Assembly (NCBI GenBank): GCA_964512095.1 | Contig: CAZEIH010000017.1 | Location: 1 to 64,000, forward strand | Source of the DNA: DTU013 sp964512095 | GTDB lineage: Bacteria > Bacillota > Clostridia > Acetivibrionales > DTU013 | Length of the DNA: 64,000 nt | Direction of reading: 5' to 3' | Shown: positions 19,431 to 27,905 of the stretch, piece after piece | Position numbering within the stretch: position 1 is the first letter of the stretch | How the letters are laid out: each line of letters starts with the position of its first letter | Position numbers and translations under genes: made by a program | Notes under the pieces: generated by a model | The model's input: the letters and a program-made list of their open reading frames with translations, nothing else | Database searches by the model: none | Told to the model about the DNA's origin: nothing

Positions 19431-19462
19431 GAAAAAAGCTCGATTAATATCGAGCTTTTTTC
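19431..19462 (-). terminator. strong bidirectional terminator after rpsU-yqeY
   Basis: A perfect 14-bp stem (19431-19444 with 19449-19462) with a four-base loop and A/T tracts on both sides. It begins 10 bases after the yqeY stop codon on the minus strand. The symmetric A/T tails would also work on the plus strand. Confidence 0.92.
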
Positions 19463-19471
19463 ATAATATAT

Positions 19472-19915
19472 TTAACCCAAAATCTTTTTTACGATCATAT
19501 TGATCATTTTGCCGTCTGCTCTGCCCCTAACCTTTGGCATTACAGCCTGCATCACCTTCCCCATATCTCTAACCGAAACCGCACCGGTTTCGTCCAACGC
19601 TTTTCGGACATAAACCTCCAGCTCTTCTTCGGTAAGCTGTTGGGGCAGGTACTTCAGCAGAACATCTATTTCTGCCCTTAGGCCGTCTATCAGATCCTGT
19701 CTGCCGCTTTTTTCATACTCAGGCAGAACATCCCTTCTCTTTTTAACTTCTTTTGCAATGACATCTATTATACCATCATCATCAAGAGTAATACTATTAT
19801 CCTTCTCAATCTGAAGAACTGCCGCTCTGGTCATTTGCACCGTGTTTTTTTTCACCACGTCCTTATCCTTCATTGCATTCTTCAAATCTTCAAGCAACTG
19901 CTCCTTAAGGGACAT
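19472..19915 (-). CDS. yqeY: GatB/YqeY domain protein
   Basis: 147 residues, start at 19915 (MSLKEQLLEDLKNAMKDKD) with GGAGG seven bases upstream; the upstream in-frame start at 19936 would add seven residues lacking a ribosome site. The family shares the helical tail domain of the GatB subunit of the tRNA amidotransferase and is thought to contact tRNA; its exact role is unsettled. It is directly downstream of rpsU, the classical Firmicutes arrangement, and ends at a strong terminator. Confidence 0.93.
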   Translation of the reverse strand: MSLKEQLLEDLKNAMKDKDVVKKNTVQMTRAAVLQIEKDNSITLDDDGIIDVIAKEVKKRRDVLPEYEKSGRQDLIDGLRAEIDVLLKYLPQQLTEEELEVYVRKALDETGAVSVRDMGKVMQAVMPKVRGRADGKMINMIVKKILG

Positions 19916-19962
19916 TAACAAGCCTCCAATGTACAAATTGGTCTGTAGACACTGATGCGGAA

Positions 19963-20139
19963 TTATTTAAACTTCCTTTTCCTAGCCGCTTCAGACTTTT
20001 TCTTCCTCTTTACGCTCGGCTTCTCGTAGTGCTCTCTTTTTCTAACTTCAGCCAGTACGCCAGACTTGGCACACTGACGCTTAAATCTCTTAAGTGCACT
20101 GTCGAGAGATTCATTTTCTTTCACCCGAACTTCAGACAT
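19963..20139 (-). CDS. rpsU: 30S ribosomal protein S21
   Basis: 58 residues, normal for bS21. The sequence begins SEVRVKENESLDSALKRFKR and ends in a very basic tail (KRKKKSEAARKRKFK), as usual. The start at 20139 has GGAGG seven bases upstream; an in-frame start at 20166 precedes the ribosome site and is rejected. The first gene of the rpsU-yqeY unit, with a clear promoter. Confidence 0.97.
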   Translation of the reverse strand: MSEVRVKENESLDSALKRFKRQCAKSGVLAEVRKREHYEKPSVKRKKKSEAARKRKFK

Positions 20140-20238
20140 GTATATCCCTCCCTCCGATGGTAGCAATTGTGCCAGGTATAAACCGTGTTTATTGCTTCGA
20201 TTACTTGTGGGAATTAATCTATTTATAGCACACAGTAT

Positions 20239-20268
20239 ATTATATATTATTCTTCAAAATAAAGTCAA
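20239..20268 (-). promoter_or_regulatory. sigma-A promoter for rpsU-yqeY
   Basis: Minus strand: TTGACT (20263-20268), 18-base spacer, TATAAT (20239-20244). It gives a leader of about 90 bases before the rpsU start. Confidence 0.8.
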
Positions 20269-20414
20269 TAGAGTAAAGGCATAAATAAACTTTATGTGAC
20301 TTTAGTTTTAATGAGAAAACCTTTACCTTCATACCATACACCACTGTAAAGCCTGATGGGAAAATTTTAGAATTCACAATCAGCTAGATAGTAGTATTTG
20401 TCCTTATTTTCCTT

Positions 20415-21428
20415 CTAGTCCTTGTACCCCTCCGGGTTCTGTGACTGCCAGTTCCAAGAATCTGTGCACATTTCAACAACACTCCGCTTAGCTGCCCAGC
20501 CAAGCTCCCGCTCTGCCTTCGAGGGGTCAGCATAGCACTCTGCTATATCTCCAGGCCTTCTAGGGGTAACCCTATATGGTATATCCCTGCCAGAAGCCTT
20601 CTTAAACGCACCAATCATTTCAAACACACTGGTTCCTTTGCCAGTGCCTAGATTGTAGACAGCAACCCCGGGATTTTCTCTGAGCTTTCCAAGAGCCTTC
20701 AGGTGGCCATCTGCCAAGTCTAACACATGGATATAGTCTCTAATTCCTGTACCGTCAGACGTTGGATAATCATCTCCAAATACACCTAGCTCTTTTAGCC
20801 TTCCCACTGCTACCTGAGTAATATATGGCACCAAATTATTGGGTATTCCATTGGGATCCTCACCTATTTGTCCACTTGGATGAGCGCCTACCGGGTTAAA
20901 ATACCTCAGTAATATTATATTCCAGCTATTATCCGAAGCATAAACATCTCGAAGTATTTCCTCAATCATAAATTTTGTTCGTCCATATGGATTAACAGGA
21001 CTTAGTCCCGCATCCTCACAGATGGGCATCTTGTCAGTCATCCCGTACACAGTTGCCGACGAGCTAAAAACAATGTTCTTGACATTATGCCTTTGCATTG
21101 CTTCAAACAGCACAATGGAACCGGATATATTATTATGGTAGTAAAGTAGCGGCATTTCTACAGATTCACCAACGGCCTTAAGACCTGCAAAATGAATGAC
21201 AGCGTCAATGGCATGGCTACTAAAGACATTGTCAAGTAACTCACTGTCCAGAATATCTCCTTTTACAAAGTCAAAGCTCTTTCCGCTAATCGTACTGATC
21301 CTGTTTACAGCCTCCATTTTGCTGTTAGACAGGTTATCAAGCACCACAACCTCATAACCTGCTTCCAACAGCTGAACGCAGGTATGGGTACCAATATATC
21401 CGGCACCCCCAGTCACTAATACTGCCAT
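20415..21428 (-). CDS. galE: UDP-glucose 4-epimerase
   Basis: 337 residues, full length. It interconverts UDP-glucose and UDP-galactose. NAD-binding GGAGYIGTHT at the N-terminus, the SSSATVYG serine (about 124) and YGRTKFMIEE active-site Tyr/Lys (about 148-152) are present, with the GalE-type AGLKAVGESVEMP motif near 82. AGAGGTG precedes the ATG. It stands apart from the polysaccharide operon but can supply UDP-Gal for it. Downstream of hinT on the same strand. Confidence 0.95.
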   Translation of the reverse strand: MAVLVTGGAGYIGTHTCVQLLEAGYEVVVLDNLSNSKMEAVNRISTISGKSFDFVKGDILDSELLDNVFSSHAIDAVIHFAGLKAVGESVEMPLLYYHNNISGSIVLFEAMQRHNVKNIVFSSSATVYGMTDKMPICEDAGLSPVNPYGRTKFMIEEILRDVYASDNSWNIILLRYFNPVGAHPSGQIGEDPNGIPNNLVPYITQVAVGRLKELGVFGDDYPTSDGTGIRDYIHVLDLADGHLKALGKLRENPGVAVYNLGTGKGTSVFEMIGAFKKASGRDIPYRVTPRRPGDIAECYADPSKAERELGWAAKRSVVEMCTDSWNWQSQNPEGYKD

Positions 21429-21533
21429 TTATAAACACCTCTTCATCTACGTATTCATAAGACGCTGGCCTCACATTCCAGCAAGGCTTACAGCTGGCCT
21501 ATGCAGCTAGGGCAAAAAACATCTATTTCCTCG

Positions 21534-21878
21534 TTATAATATCTTAGCTCCTAGGCTTACACCGCCTATTAGATGATAATGCAGGTGGAACACTGTCTGC
21601 CCTGCATCTGCTCCACAGTTGTTTATAAGCCTGTAGCCTTTATCAGCTATTCCAAGCTTGTCTGCGATCTTCTTTGCCGCCATATGTATATCACCTATGA
21701 CAGAAGCATTGTCTTGTGTAAGCTCATTAACATTAGCTATGTGATTCTTTGGTATGATAATCACATGAACAGGTGCCACAGGGTTTATGTCGTTAAACGC
21801 CAGCACCTTGTCATCCTCATACACAATTGTGGATGGAATTTCCTTCTCAATGATTTTGCAAAAAATACAATCGCCCAT
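21534..21878 (-). CDS. hinT: HIT family purine nucleoside phosphoramidase-like protein
   Basis: 114 residues, the standard length of HinT-like proteins. It starts GDCIFCKIIEKEIPS, with the CxxC of many bacterial HIT proteins, and has the histidine triad HLHYHLIGG near residue 97-105. Members hydrolyse nucleoside phosphoramidates and AMP-linked intermediates. GGAAGG is eight bases before the ATG. It lies between galE and alaS on the minus strand; the intergenic region towards alaS is filled by a 15-bp tandem repeat. Confidence 0.95.
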   Translation of the reverse strand: MGDCIFCKIIEKEIPSTIVYEDDKVLAFNDINPVAPVHVIIIPKNHIANVNELTQDNASVIGDIHMAAKKIADKLGIADKGYRLINNCGADAGQTVFHLHYHLIGGVSLGAKIL

Positions 21879-21903
21879 AACAACAACCTTCCTTCCTGTA
21901 TCT

Positions 21904-22098
21904 CACTGGCCTCTCATTCACTGGCCTCTCATTCACTGGCCCTTGATTTACTGGCCCTTGATTTACTGGCCTCTCATTCACTGGCCCTCTAATACACTGG
22001 CCTCTCATTCACTGGCCCTTGATTTACTGGCCCTCTAATACACTGGCCTCTCATTCACTGGCCTCTATTTCACTGGACCCTGATTGCTAACTGGCCTC
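21904..22098. repeat. 15-bp minisatellite array between alaS and hinT
   Basis: About 13 head-to-tail copies of a 15-16 base unit of the form ACTGGCCTCTCATTC, with variants ACTGGCCCTTGATTT and ACTGGCCCTCTAATAC. Copies are not identical; the ACTGGCC core is nearly constant (the last copies read ACTGGACC and AACTGGCC). It lies 31 bases beyond the alaS stop codon and ends about 25 bases before the hinT start, so it would be transcribed if the two genes share an mRNA. Confidence 0.92.
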
Positions 22099-22128
22099 AT
22101 GCTCCTTTTGATTCTCCTCTTGTATCAC

Positions 22129-24825
22129 TTATTTCATCTGGCTTTTAAGGGCCTCAACTGCACATCTGAGGGCTTCTTCTATCTTTGATATATCTTTGCC
22201 TCCAGCTTGGGCCATGTCCGGCCTGCCGCCGCCACCGCCGCCTGCAGCCTTCGCAGCTTCCCTGATAATATTACCACAATGAGCGCCGCGGCCAACAGCA
22301 TCCTTAGAGGCCATTGCCACAAAGCTGACCCTCCCACCAAATGCCGAAGCCAGCACCACAACACCGGTTCCAATCTTGCTACGCAGGCTCTCACAAGCAT
22401 TGCGAAGAGCATCCATATCTAACTGGTCAAACCTTGCAGTAACCACCTTCACACCGCTTATATCTATTGCTTTGCCAAGCACTTCATCAAAGGAACTATT
22501 CACCAGCTTATCCTTCAACTGTTCAATTTCCTTATGTGCAGCTTTCAGCTCTGCGCTGATAGTCTCAACCTTTCTCAGGCTGTCCTGCGGTGTTGATTTC
22601 AATGCCGATGCGATACTGTTCAGCTGCCCTTCCCTCTCATTATAATACTCAAGTGCGCCCTTGCCGGTGAGTGCCTCAATCCTTCTAACACCAGCAGCAA
22701 TACCACTCTCCCCAAGTATCTTGACAAGTCCTGCCTGGGCGGTAGAGCTAAGATGAGTACCTCCGCAAAGCTCAATGCTATAATCACCTGACCTAACAAC
22801 TCGGACAACACTACCGTATTTCTCTCCAAAAAGTGCCATAGCACCAAGGCTCTTGGCCTCATCCACCGGCATTTCCCGAACATCCACCTTCATGTTCTCC
22901 AAGATTTTTGCATTAACCTCATTCTCTACAGTCTTAAGCTCATCCTTTGTCATTGCAGAGAAATGGTTAAAGTCAAATCTCAATCTATCCGGCTCTACAA
23001 GTGAACCAGCCTGGGTAACATGGTCACCAAGTACATTCCTCAATGCTTTTTGCAGCAGATGAGTGGTTGTATGGTTCCTTGCTATTGACAGTCTTCTTTC
23101 AATATCTATCGCAGCCGTAACCCCAGTGTTCTTTTCAATAATACCCTCCTCAACAACACCCATATGGAGATACAAGCCCTCAGCAGTATTCTTGCAGCCA
23201 TTTACCTTAACCACACCATTTTTTGCAGTAAGGATCCCTGTATCTGCCACCTGTCCGCCACTTTCGGCATAGAATGACGTTTTATCCAGTATAACCGTTA
23301 CTTCATCACCCTGCTGAGCATTCTCCGACTGTTGGCCATCAAGAATAATATATAAAATCTTTGCATCGCAACAAAAGCTATCGTATCCCACAAATTCTGT
23401 CTTCAAACTCTTATCAATACCTGCTGCCATATCCTGTCCCCAGGCAGAAGTCTCCTTGCTCTTCAACGCCTCCCGAGCCTTTTTCTTCTGTTCATTCATT
23501 TCAGCCCTAAAGCCAGCCTCATCAACAGTCAATCCAGCCTCCTGCGCTATTTCCCTTGTCAGATCTAGCGGGAAACCATAGGTATCATGTAGCTTAAAGG
23601 CCATACTTCCAGGCATCTCGCTCTTTGCAGAAGCCTTGAGTTCATCTATGAATTCATTGAGGATAACAATCCCCTGGTCGATAGTTGTAGCAAATCGCTC
23701 TTCTTCTATTCTAATAACCTTGCAGATATAATCTTCCTTGTCAGCCAGCTCGGGATAGGCATGCTTGGATTCCTGAATAACCACCCTTGCCACATCATGT
23801 AGGAACGAACCTTCGATACCAAGGAGCCTACCATGACGTGCAGCCCTTCTGAGTATCCTTCTAAGGACATAGCCCCTGCCTTCATTAGATGGCAGTATTC
23901 CATCTGAAACCATCATCGTTGTACTTCTGATATGGTCGGTAATTACCCTGATGGAAACATCAACCTTATCGCCACTACCGCAGCTTACTTCCTTATCACC
24001 TGATGGCGTTCCGCCCGCCCCGTTCTTTGTAGCACCATACTCGACGCCAGCCTTATTACAGACATAGTCCAATATATATCTAATAGTATCCACTTCAAAA
24101 AGGTTTTCCACGTCCTGCATAATAACTGCTAGACGTTCCAGTCCCATACCAGTATCAATATTCTTCTTCTCCAGCTTCGAATAAGTCCCGTCCTCTTCCT
24201 TATTGAACTGTGTAAAAACCAGATTCCAGAATTCAATAAATCTATCGCATTCGCAACCAACCTTGCAGTCAGGTGAGCCGCAGCCTCTCTCCGGCCCTCT
24301 GTCATAATAAATCTCCGAGCATGGACCGCAAGGGCCTGTACCATGTTCCCAAAAATTGTCCGCCTTGCCCATCCTAACGATATGATCCGTTGAAAGGCCT
24401 ATATCCTTGTTCCATATTTCAAATGCTTCATCATCTTCTTCATAAATAGAAGCGTAAAGCCTGTCTTCAGGTATCCCCATATCCTTTGTGACAAACTCCC
24501 ACGCCCACGGGATAATCTCCTTCTTAAAATAGTCACCAAACGAAAAATTGCCGAGCATCTCAAAGAATGTGCCATGCCGCGCTGTCTTTCCGACGTTTTC
24601 GATATCCGGGGTTCGGATGCACTTTTGGCAGGTGGTAATCCTGTTATGTGGCGGCTTCTCCACACCTGTAAAATATGGCTTTAGAGGAGTCATTCCCGCA
24701 TTTATTAGCAAAATGCTTGGGTCATTGTGGGGCACCAGTGAAAAGCTCGGCATACGTAGGTGCTCCTTACCTTCAAAGAAACTCAAAAATCGCTCTCTTA
24801 TTTCATTTAGTCCCAGTTTATTCAT
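22129..24825 (-). CDS. alaS: alanine--tRNA ligase
   Basis: 898 residues. The class II catalytic core starts LGLNEIRERFLSFF and includes FFEMLGNFSFGDYFK. The editing domain holds the HxxxH metal motif in NHTTTHLLQKALR and the CGGTHLSSTAQAG motif (about 665). The C-terminal DHHA1/C-Ala part ends GGGGGGRPDMAQAGGK, typical of AlaRS. The long open frame begins at 24972, but the start is placed at 24825: the upstream part overlaps the promoter and the repeat, and GAGG precedes 24825. A clean sigma-A promoter lies 50 bases upstream. Confidence 0.96.
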   Translation of the reverse strand: MNKLGLNEIRERFLSFFEGKEHLRMPSFSLVPHNDPSILLINAGMTPLKPYFTGVEKPPHNRITTCQKCIRTPDIENVGKTARHGTFFEMLGNFSFGDYFKKEIIPWAWEFVTKDMGIPEDRLYASIYEEDDEAFEIWNKDIGLSTDHIVRMGKADNFWEHGTGPCGPCSEIYYDRGPERGCGSPDCKVGCECDRFIEFWNLVFTQFNKEEDGTYSKLEKKNIDTGMGLERLAVIMQDVENLFEVDTIRYILDYVCNKAGVEYGATKNGAGGTPSGDKEVSCGSGDKVDVSIRVITDHIRSTTMMVSDGILPSNEGRGYVLRRILRRAARHGRLLGIEGSFLHDVARVVIQESKHAYPELADKEDYICKVIRIEEERFATTIDQGIVILNEFIDELKASAKSEMPGSMAFKLHDTYGFPLDLTREIAQEAGLTVDEAGFRAEMNEQKKKAREALKSKETSAWGQDMAAGIDKSLKTEFVGYDSFCCDAKILYIILDGQQSENAQQGDEVTVILDKTSFYAESGGQVADTGILTAKNGVVKVNGCKNTAEGLYLHMGVVEEGIIEKNTGVTAAIDIERRLSIARNHTTTHLLQKALRNVLGDHVTQAGSLVEPDRLRFDFNHFSAMTKDELKTVENEVNAKILENMKVDVREMPVDEAKSLGAMALFGEKYGSVVRVVRSGDYSIELCGGTHLSSTAQAGLVKILGESGIAAGVRRIEALTGKGALEYYNEREGQLNSIASALKSTPQDSLRKVETISAELKAAHKEIEQLKDKLVNSSFDEVLGKAIDISGVKVVTARFDQLDMDALRNACESLRSKIGTGVVVLASAFGGRVSFVAMASKDAVGRGAHCGNIIREAAKAAGGGGGGRPDMAQAGGKDISKIEEALRCAVEALKSQMK

Positions 24826-24873
24826 AGTATTCATCCTCTTATTTAGCATCAAGTAAATTAATGTATTCAATTT

Positions 24874-24902
24874 ATCATATAAAAGAAGCCCAAAAGTGTC
24901 AA
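24874..24902 (-). promoter_or_regulatory. sigma-A promoter for alaS
   Basis: Minus strand: TTGACA (24897-24902), 17-base spacer, TATGAT (24874-24879). No T-box leader is visible between it and the alaS start, only about 45 bases. Confidence 0.82.
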
Positions 24903-24913
24903 GATATCTTTGC

Positions 24914-24962
24914 GTGGCAGTGTGACAGGGAGATGTGACAGTACCCCGTCCCCTTGTCACCC
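24914..24962. repeat. GTGACAAGGGGAC fold-back repeat, copy 1
   Basis: On the minus strand it starts GGGTGACAAGGGGACGGGG and contains three GTGACA/TGTCAC blocks that can pair with one another. It shares GTGACAAGGGGAC with the element at 25437-25497. It lies immediately upstream of the alaS promoter. Confidence 0.65.
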
Positions 24963-24965
24963 AAA

Positions 24966-24989
24966 ACAGCAAAGGAGAACCCTCTCCTC
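24966..24989 (-). terminator. probable terminator of the minus-strand gene at 25112
   Basis: Minus strand: six-base perfect stem AGGAGA/TCTCCT (24983-24988 with 24973-24978), loop of four, then TTTGCTGTTTT. Short stem, so moderate confidence. Confidence 0.45.
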
Positions 24990-25111
24990 CAAAGAAAGTT
25001 CCCCCTCAATTAATTGCTTCATTATGTAAATAAGTACGTATATATTTTGAATATGCCCTCTAACCTAATTCAAACCCTATCCACGTACTAATATCAACCC
25101 GGCATATAATC

Positions 25112-25390
25112 CTACACTTTACCGCCCTTAATAACCCTTATCTCCACCTCTTGCCTCTCAACTATTTCTGATAAGCTATCAACCTTCTGCTCAACTACTG
25201 TTACTTTCTCATAAATGTGTTGATATCCATCACAAAGCATTTTTATATCCGGCTTGATTTCGTTTTCAGTAACTAATTCCAGCTTATTAAGCCGGTTTTC
25301 TATGAGATCCAGCCGGCCATCCACACCGTCAAACCTTTTTGATAACTCACCATACATTTTCGTAAGCAGACTATAAGTTTTGTCCTCCAT
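25112..25390 (-). CDS. small coiled-coil protein of unknown function
   Basis: 92 residues starting MEDKTYSLLTKMYGELSKRF, with a G-rich ribosome site (GGGGG) upstream of the ATG at 25390; an in-frame GTG at 25405 is possible. Leu/Ile/Val fall at heptad spacing through most of the length (GRLDLIENRLNKLE, VEQKVDSLSEIVERQ), predicting a parallel coiled coil. No catalytic motif or membrane segment. Similar short clostridial coiled-coil proteins exist, with no known function. It follows the polysaccharide operon but is separated from it by a fold-back repeat. Confidence 0.6.
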   Translation of the reverse strand: MEDKTYSLLTKMYGELSKRFDGVDGRLDLIENRLNKLELVTENEIKPDIKMLCDGYQHIYEKVTVVEQKVDSLSEIVERQEVEIRVIKGGKV

Positions 25391-25436
25391 TTCACCAACC
25401 CCCACAAAAAATATTCTATCAGATTTGATAGAAAAG

Positions 25437-25497
25437 TGCCACTGGACTTTTGTCCAGGGACAGGTGTCACACCAGTCCCCTTGTCACAACCCGAAAT
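25437..25497. repeat. GTGACAAGGGGAC fold-back repeat, copy 2
   Basis: Contains two hairpins: CTGGAC/GTCCAG with a TTTT loop (about 25442-25457), and GGGAC-A-GGTG/CACC-A-GTCCC (25457-25480). On the minus strand it begins GTGACAAGGGGAC, and the TGA within GTGACA is the stop codon of the O-antigen-ligase-like gene (25484-25486), so the repeat abuts the gene end exactly. Confidence 0.7.
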
Positions 25498-27115
25498 ACA
25501 CTCCATAAAATAAAAACAAAACTAAGGACACAACTACTAAAACCAGTTTTCCTACTCTTTTACTAATAACTCCTACCCCTTTGTTACCTACTCCACAGAT
25601 ATTGTCACCGTTTGAAGCCATCTCGGCCTTCGCCGTCCCTGTCCCCGCTTCCGCTTCTACACCTGCCACCTTTTCCACCCTAGTCATACTGGCAGCAAAC
25701 ATAACCCAAAGTAGCAATAGTAGCGAAACAAAGGAAAGATCGTAGTCAACAGCAGCGTGTCCAGCCAGTGAAATCAACGCACATAAAAGACCCCCAATAT
25801 ATACCATTGAAACAGCTTCTGACCCGGATGCAACACCCCTGTACTTCACATACGAACATATACAACCACCAATTGAAAAAAGCACCATTGCCACAAAAGA
25901 CAAAAAGCCCAGTATCCCGTTTTCAACAAACACCTGCAAATAATGATTATGAACAAAAGGTGCAGTGTAGAAGCTATCCTGAACGCTTTGGTACATTGCC
26001 TTCCAGCCACCCCCGCCAAACCCCGTAGGCCAGCTTTTAGCAATTAACTTCAGTGCATCAACGTCATATTGTAGCCTTACAACAATATTAATATCATTGA
26101 AGCCCTCAGTAATTAGATTATCAAGTCTCTTAGCCATAACTGCCGGAAGAAGCCCAACAATACTCTCACTAAAGATTATCATACTAGTAACTGCAACAAT
26201 CAAGAAACCACCAAATACAAATCTTGCGCCCTTTGGTAGAGCAATTTCTCTGCCTCCGGTAATGAGGCTATAGATTAGATGAAGTAAAGCATAAGAAACA
26301 GCAGCAATAGCAAAAGCTGCTACCAAACTAACAGCTGTACCAATATTGCTATGCTGGGAAACAGCTAAATCAAACCTCTCCAATGTTAAAAAAACAGGAG
26401 CGACAATAGTAATAAGACATATAATACTGTTGACCCATCTCTGTGTTGGCATTATAAAAACAAGTAATGGAATAATCAGAATAAACACCAGATAGCCGCC
26501 TCTTGACCCAGTCATAAAGAAGGCATACAAAAAGACGCTGCCAACGCCTGTCCCCAAAGATCGTAGAACAAAACTCGTCTCAGCATTCACTAATGTAATT
26601 GCAAAAACAAGGCATATCACAAAGTATATAGCGGCAGTATTCGCATATTGAAATGTACTACCAACCCTACCTCCAATAGTAGTCACATCCCAAACATTAA
26701 ATCTGTCAGTCAATGCCATAGTTCCAACCACTGCACTTGCAAATCCAACCACCACCACGGGTATCATCAAACACCTGATTAATTTCTGCTTTTGTCCATA
26801 GAAATAGTCATATAACACAATAAACAAAACAAGCATTTCACCATACAACAGAAGCGTCCCAAGATTTTCTCTAGGCTCAGCTGCATTAATAAAGCTTATG
26901 CCATTTGCTACCACAAGCAACAAACCAGCACCTAGCATAGGCTTATCCACATGCACAGGTTCATCATTTCTCAGCTTAATATAAAAATACAACATAAATA
27001 GCAGTGCAAGAGCCGCTAAGAACCCAAATATATCGTATGAAAAATAAAACCCTCTAAGGAGGGCAGAAATAGATACCAGAATCAATATACCTGTGACAAT
27101 TATTCTCTTCATCAT
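25484..27115 (-). CDS. O-antigen ligase/polymerase-like membrane protein (Wzy_C family)
   Basis: 543 residues with about 11-12 hydrophobic segments. The signature region of the Wzy_C/WaaL superfamily is present: GRVGSTFQYANTAAIYF in the middle, and a large extracellular loop with KSWPTGFGGGGWKAMY followed by FVHNHYLQVFVENG (about 365-405). Such proteins join or polymerise undecaprenyl-linked glycans outside the membrane. The tail (about 490-525) is a Gly/Ala/Lys-rich cytoplasmic or loop segment before a last membrane span. It is the last gene of the polysaccharide operon, after cpsB. Since a second Wzy candidate lies at 38577, this may be a ligase that attaches the polymer to the wall or a protein rather than the polymerase. 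Confidence 0.8.
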   Translation of the reverse strand: MMKRIIVTGILILVSISALLRGFYFSYDIFGFLAALALLFMLYFYIKLRNDEPVHVDKPMLGAGLLLVVANGISFINAAEPRENLGTLLLYGEMLVLFIVLYDYFYGQKQKLIRCLMIPVVVVGFASAVVGTMALTDRFNVWDVTTIGGRVGSTFQYANTAAIYFVICLVFAITLVNAETSFVLRSLGTGVGSVFLYAFFMTGSRGGYLVFILIIPLLVFIMPTQRWVNSIICLITIVAPVFLTLERFDLAVSQHSNIGTAVSLVAAFAIAAVSYALLHLIYSLITGGREIALPKGARFVFGGFLIVAVTSMIIFSESIVGLLPAVMAKRLDNLITEGFNDINIVVRLQYDVDALKLIAKSWPTGFGGGGWKAMYQSVQDSFYTAPFVHNHYLQVFVENGILGFLSFVAMVLFSIGGCICSYVKYRGVASGSEAVSMVYIGGLLCALISLAGHAAVDYDLSFVSLLLLLWVMFAASMTRVEKVAGVEAEAGTGTAKAEMASNGDNICGVGNKGVGVISKRVGKLVLVVVSLVLFLFYGVYFGL

Positions 27116-27163
27116 TAGTCCTCTCGTGTATGGAGCAATTACAATATTGCCTGGACAGCGTGC

Positions 27164-27892
27164 CTATAGTAGCTGCACTGTTTCATTCCTGATGACAGCC
27201 GCTCCATTCTTATAGAACAGGTACTCAGACACATAAGCTCCATACCTCCATCTCACAATACGTTCTGCCTTACGAAGGTTGGGAGAACGCCTGCCTGCAG
27301 TATGAGCATCTGATCCAACAAACTGTATCAGCCCCATCCCAATAAACTTCATGACAGCAGACTTAACCCTCCTACCGTAAAAACCGGTAATGCTGCCGCT
27401 ATTAGCCTGGGCAAGAATACCCCTGCTTATAAAGTCTTCCAAAATTCCAGGATCCCTGCGAATTTCAAGATTCCTTTCAGGGTGTGCAATTATAGGCGTC
27501 AACCCTCTTAGTTGTAAGCTGAATAGGATTTCATCGGTGTAAACAGGAATACTGTCCGTAGGAAGCTCAATAAGAATGAAAAAAGAATCATTCAACGTAA
27601 AAATAATCCCTTCATCTAAAAGCTCCAGTAAATTCGGACACATAAACACCTCTGCCCCTGGATATATATCTATGCTAAGCCCCTCACCACGAGCAAGCCT
27701 CCTGAGATCATCACACTTTTTCCATATGGTTTTTTTATCATTTTCCAGCGAGCCTGAAATAAAATGAGGTGCAGCAATAATATGCGCTGTGCCACTCATC
27801 TGAGCCGTTAGCAACATCCTAACAGCAGTCTTATTATCCTTAGCACCGTCATCTGCACCCACCAGTATATGTGAGTGTATATCTGTATACAT
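27164..27892 (-). CDS. cpsB: CpsB/CapC-type PHP-domain protein-tyrosine phosphatase
   Basis: 242 residues. The metal-binding PHP motifs are all visible: DIHSHIL at the N-terminus, GADDGA, the HPERN histidine near 138 and GSDAHT near 195. It dephosphorylates the partner BY-kinase CpsD and so controls polysaccharide export and chain length. GGGGGA lies eight bases before the ATG. It is next to cpsD and cpsC in the same direction with 13 bases between cpsB and cpsD, making a complete tyrosine phosphoregulation module at the end of the operon. Confidence 0.93.
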   Translation of the reverse strand: MYTDIHSHILVGADDGAKDNKTAVRMLLTAQMSGTAHIIAAPHFISGSLENDKKTIWKKCDDLRRLARGEGLSIDIYPGAEVFMCPNLLELLDEGIIFTLNDSFFILIELPTDSIPVYTDEILFSLQLRGLTPIIAHPERNLEIRRDPGILEDFISRGILAQANSGSITGFYGRRVKSAVMKFIGMGLIQFVGSDAHTAGRRSPNLRKAERIVRWRYGAYVSEYLFYKNGAAVIRNETVQLL

Positions 27893-27905
27893 CTAAAATG
27901 TCCCC

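Noticed and set aside
21904..22098. Possible CRISPR array
   Set aside because: Units are contiguous 15-mers with no unique spacers of 30-40 bases and no cas genes nearby.
24826..24972. N-terminal extension of AlaRS
   Set aside because: It would cover the promoter and fold-back repeat, lacks family similarity, and a good start with ribosome site exists at 24825.
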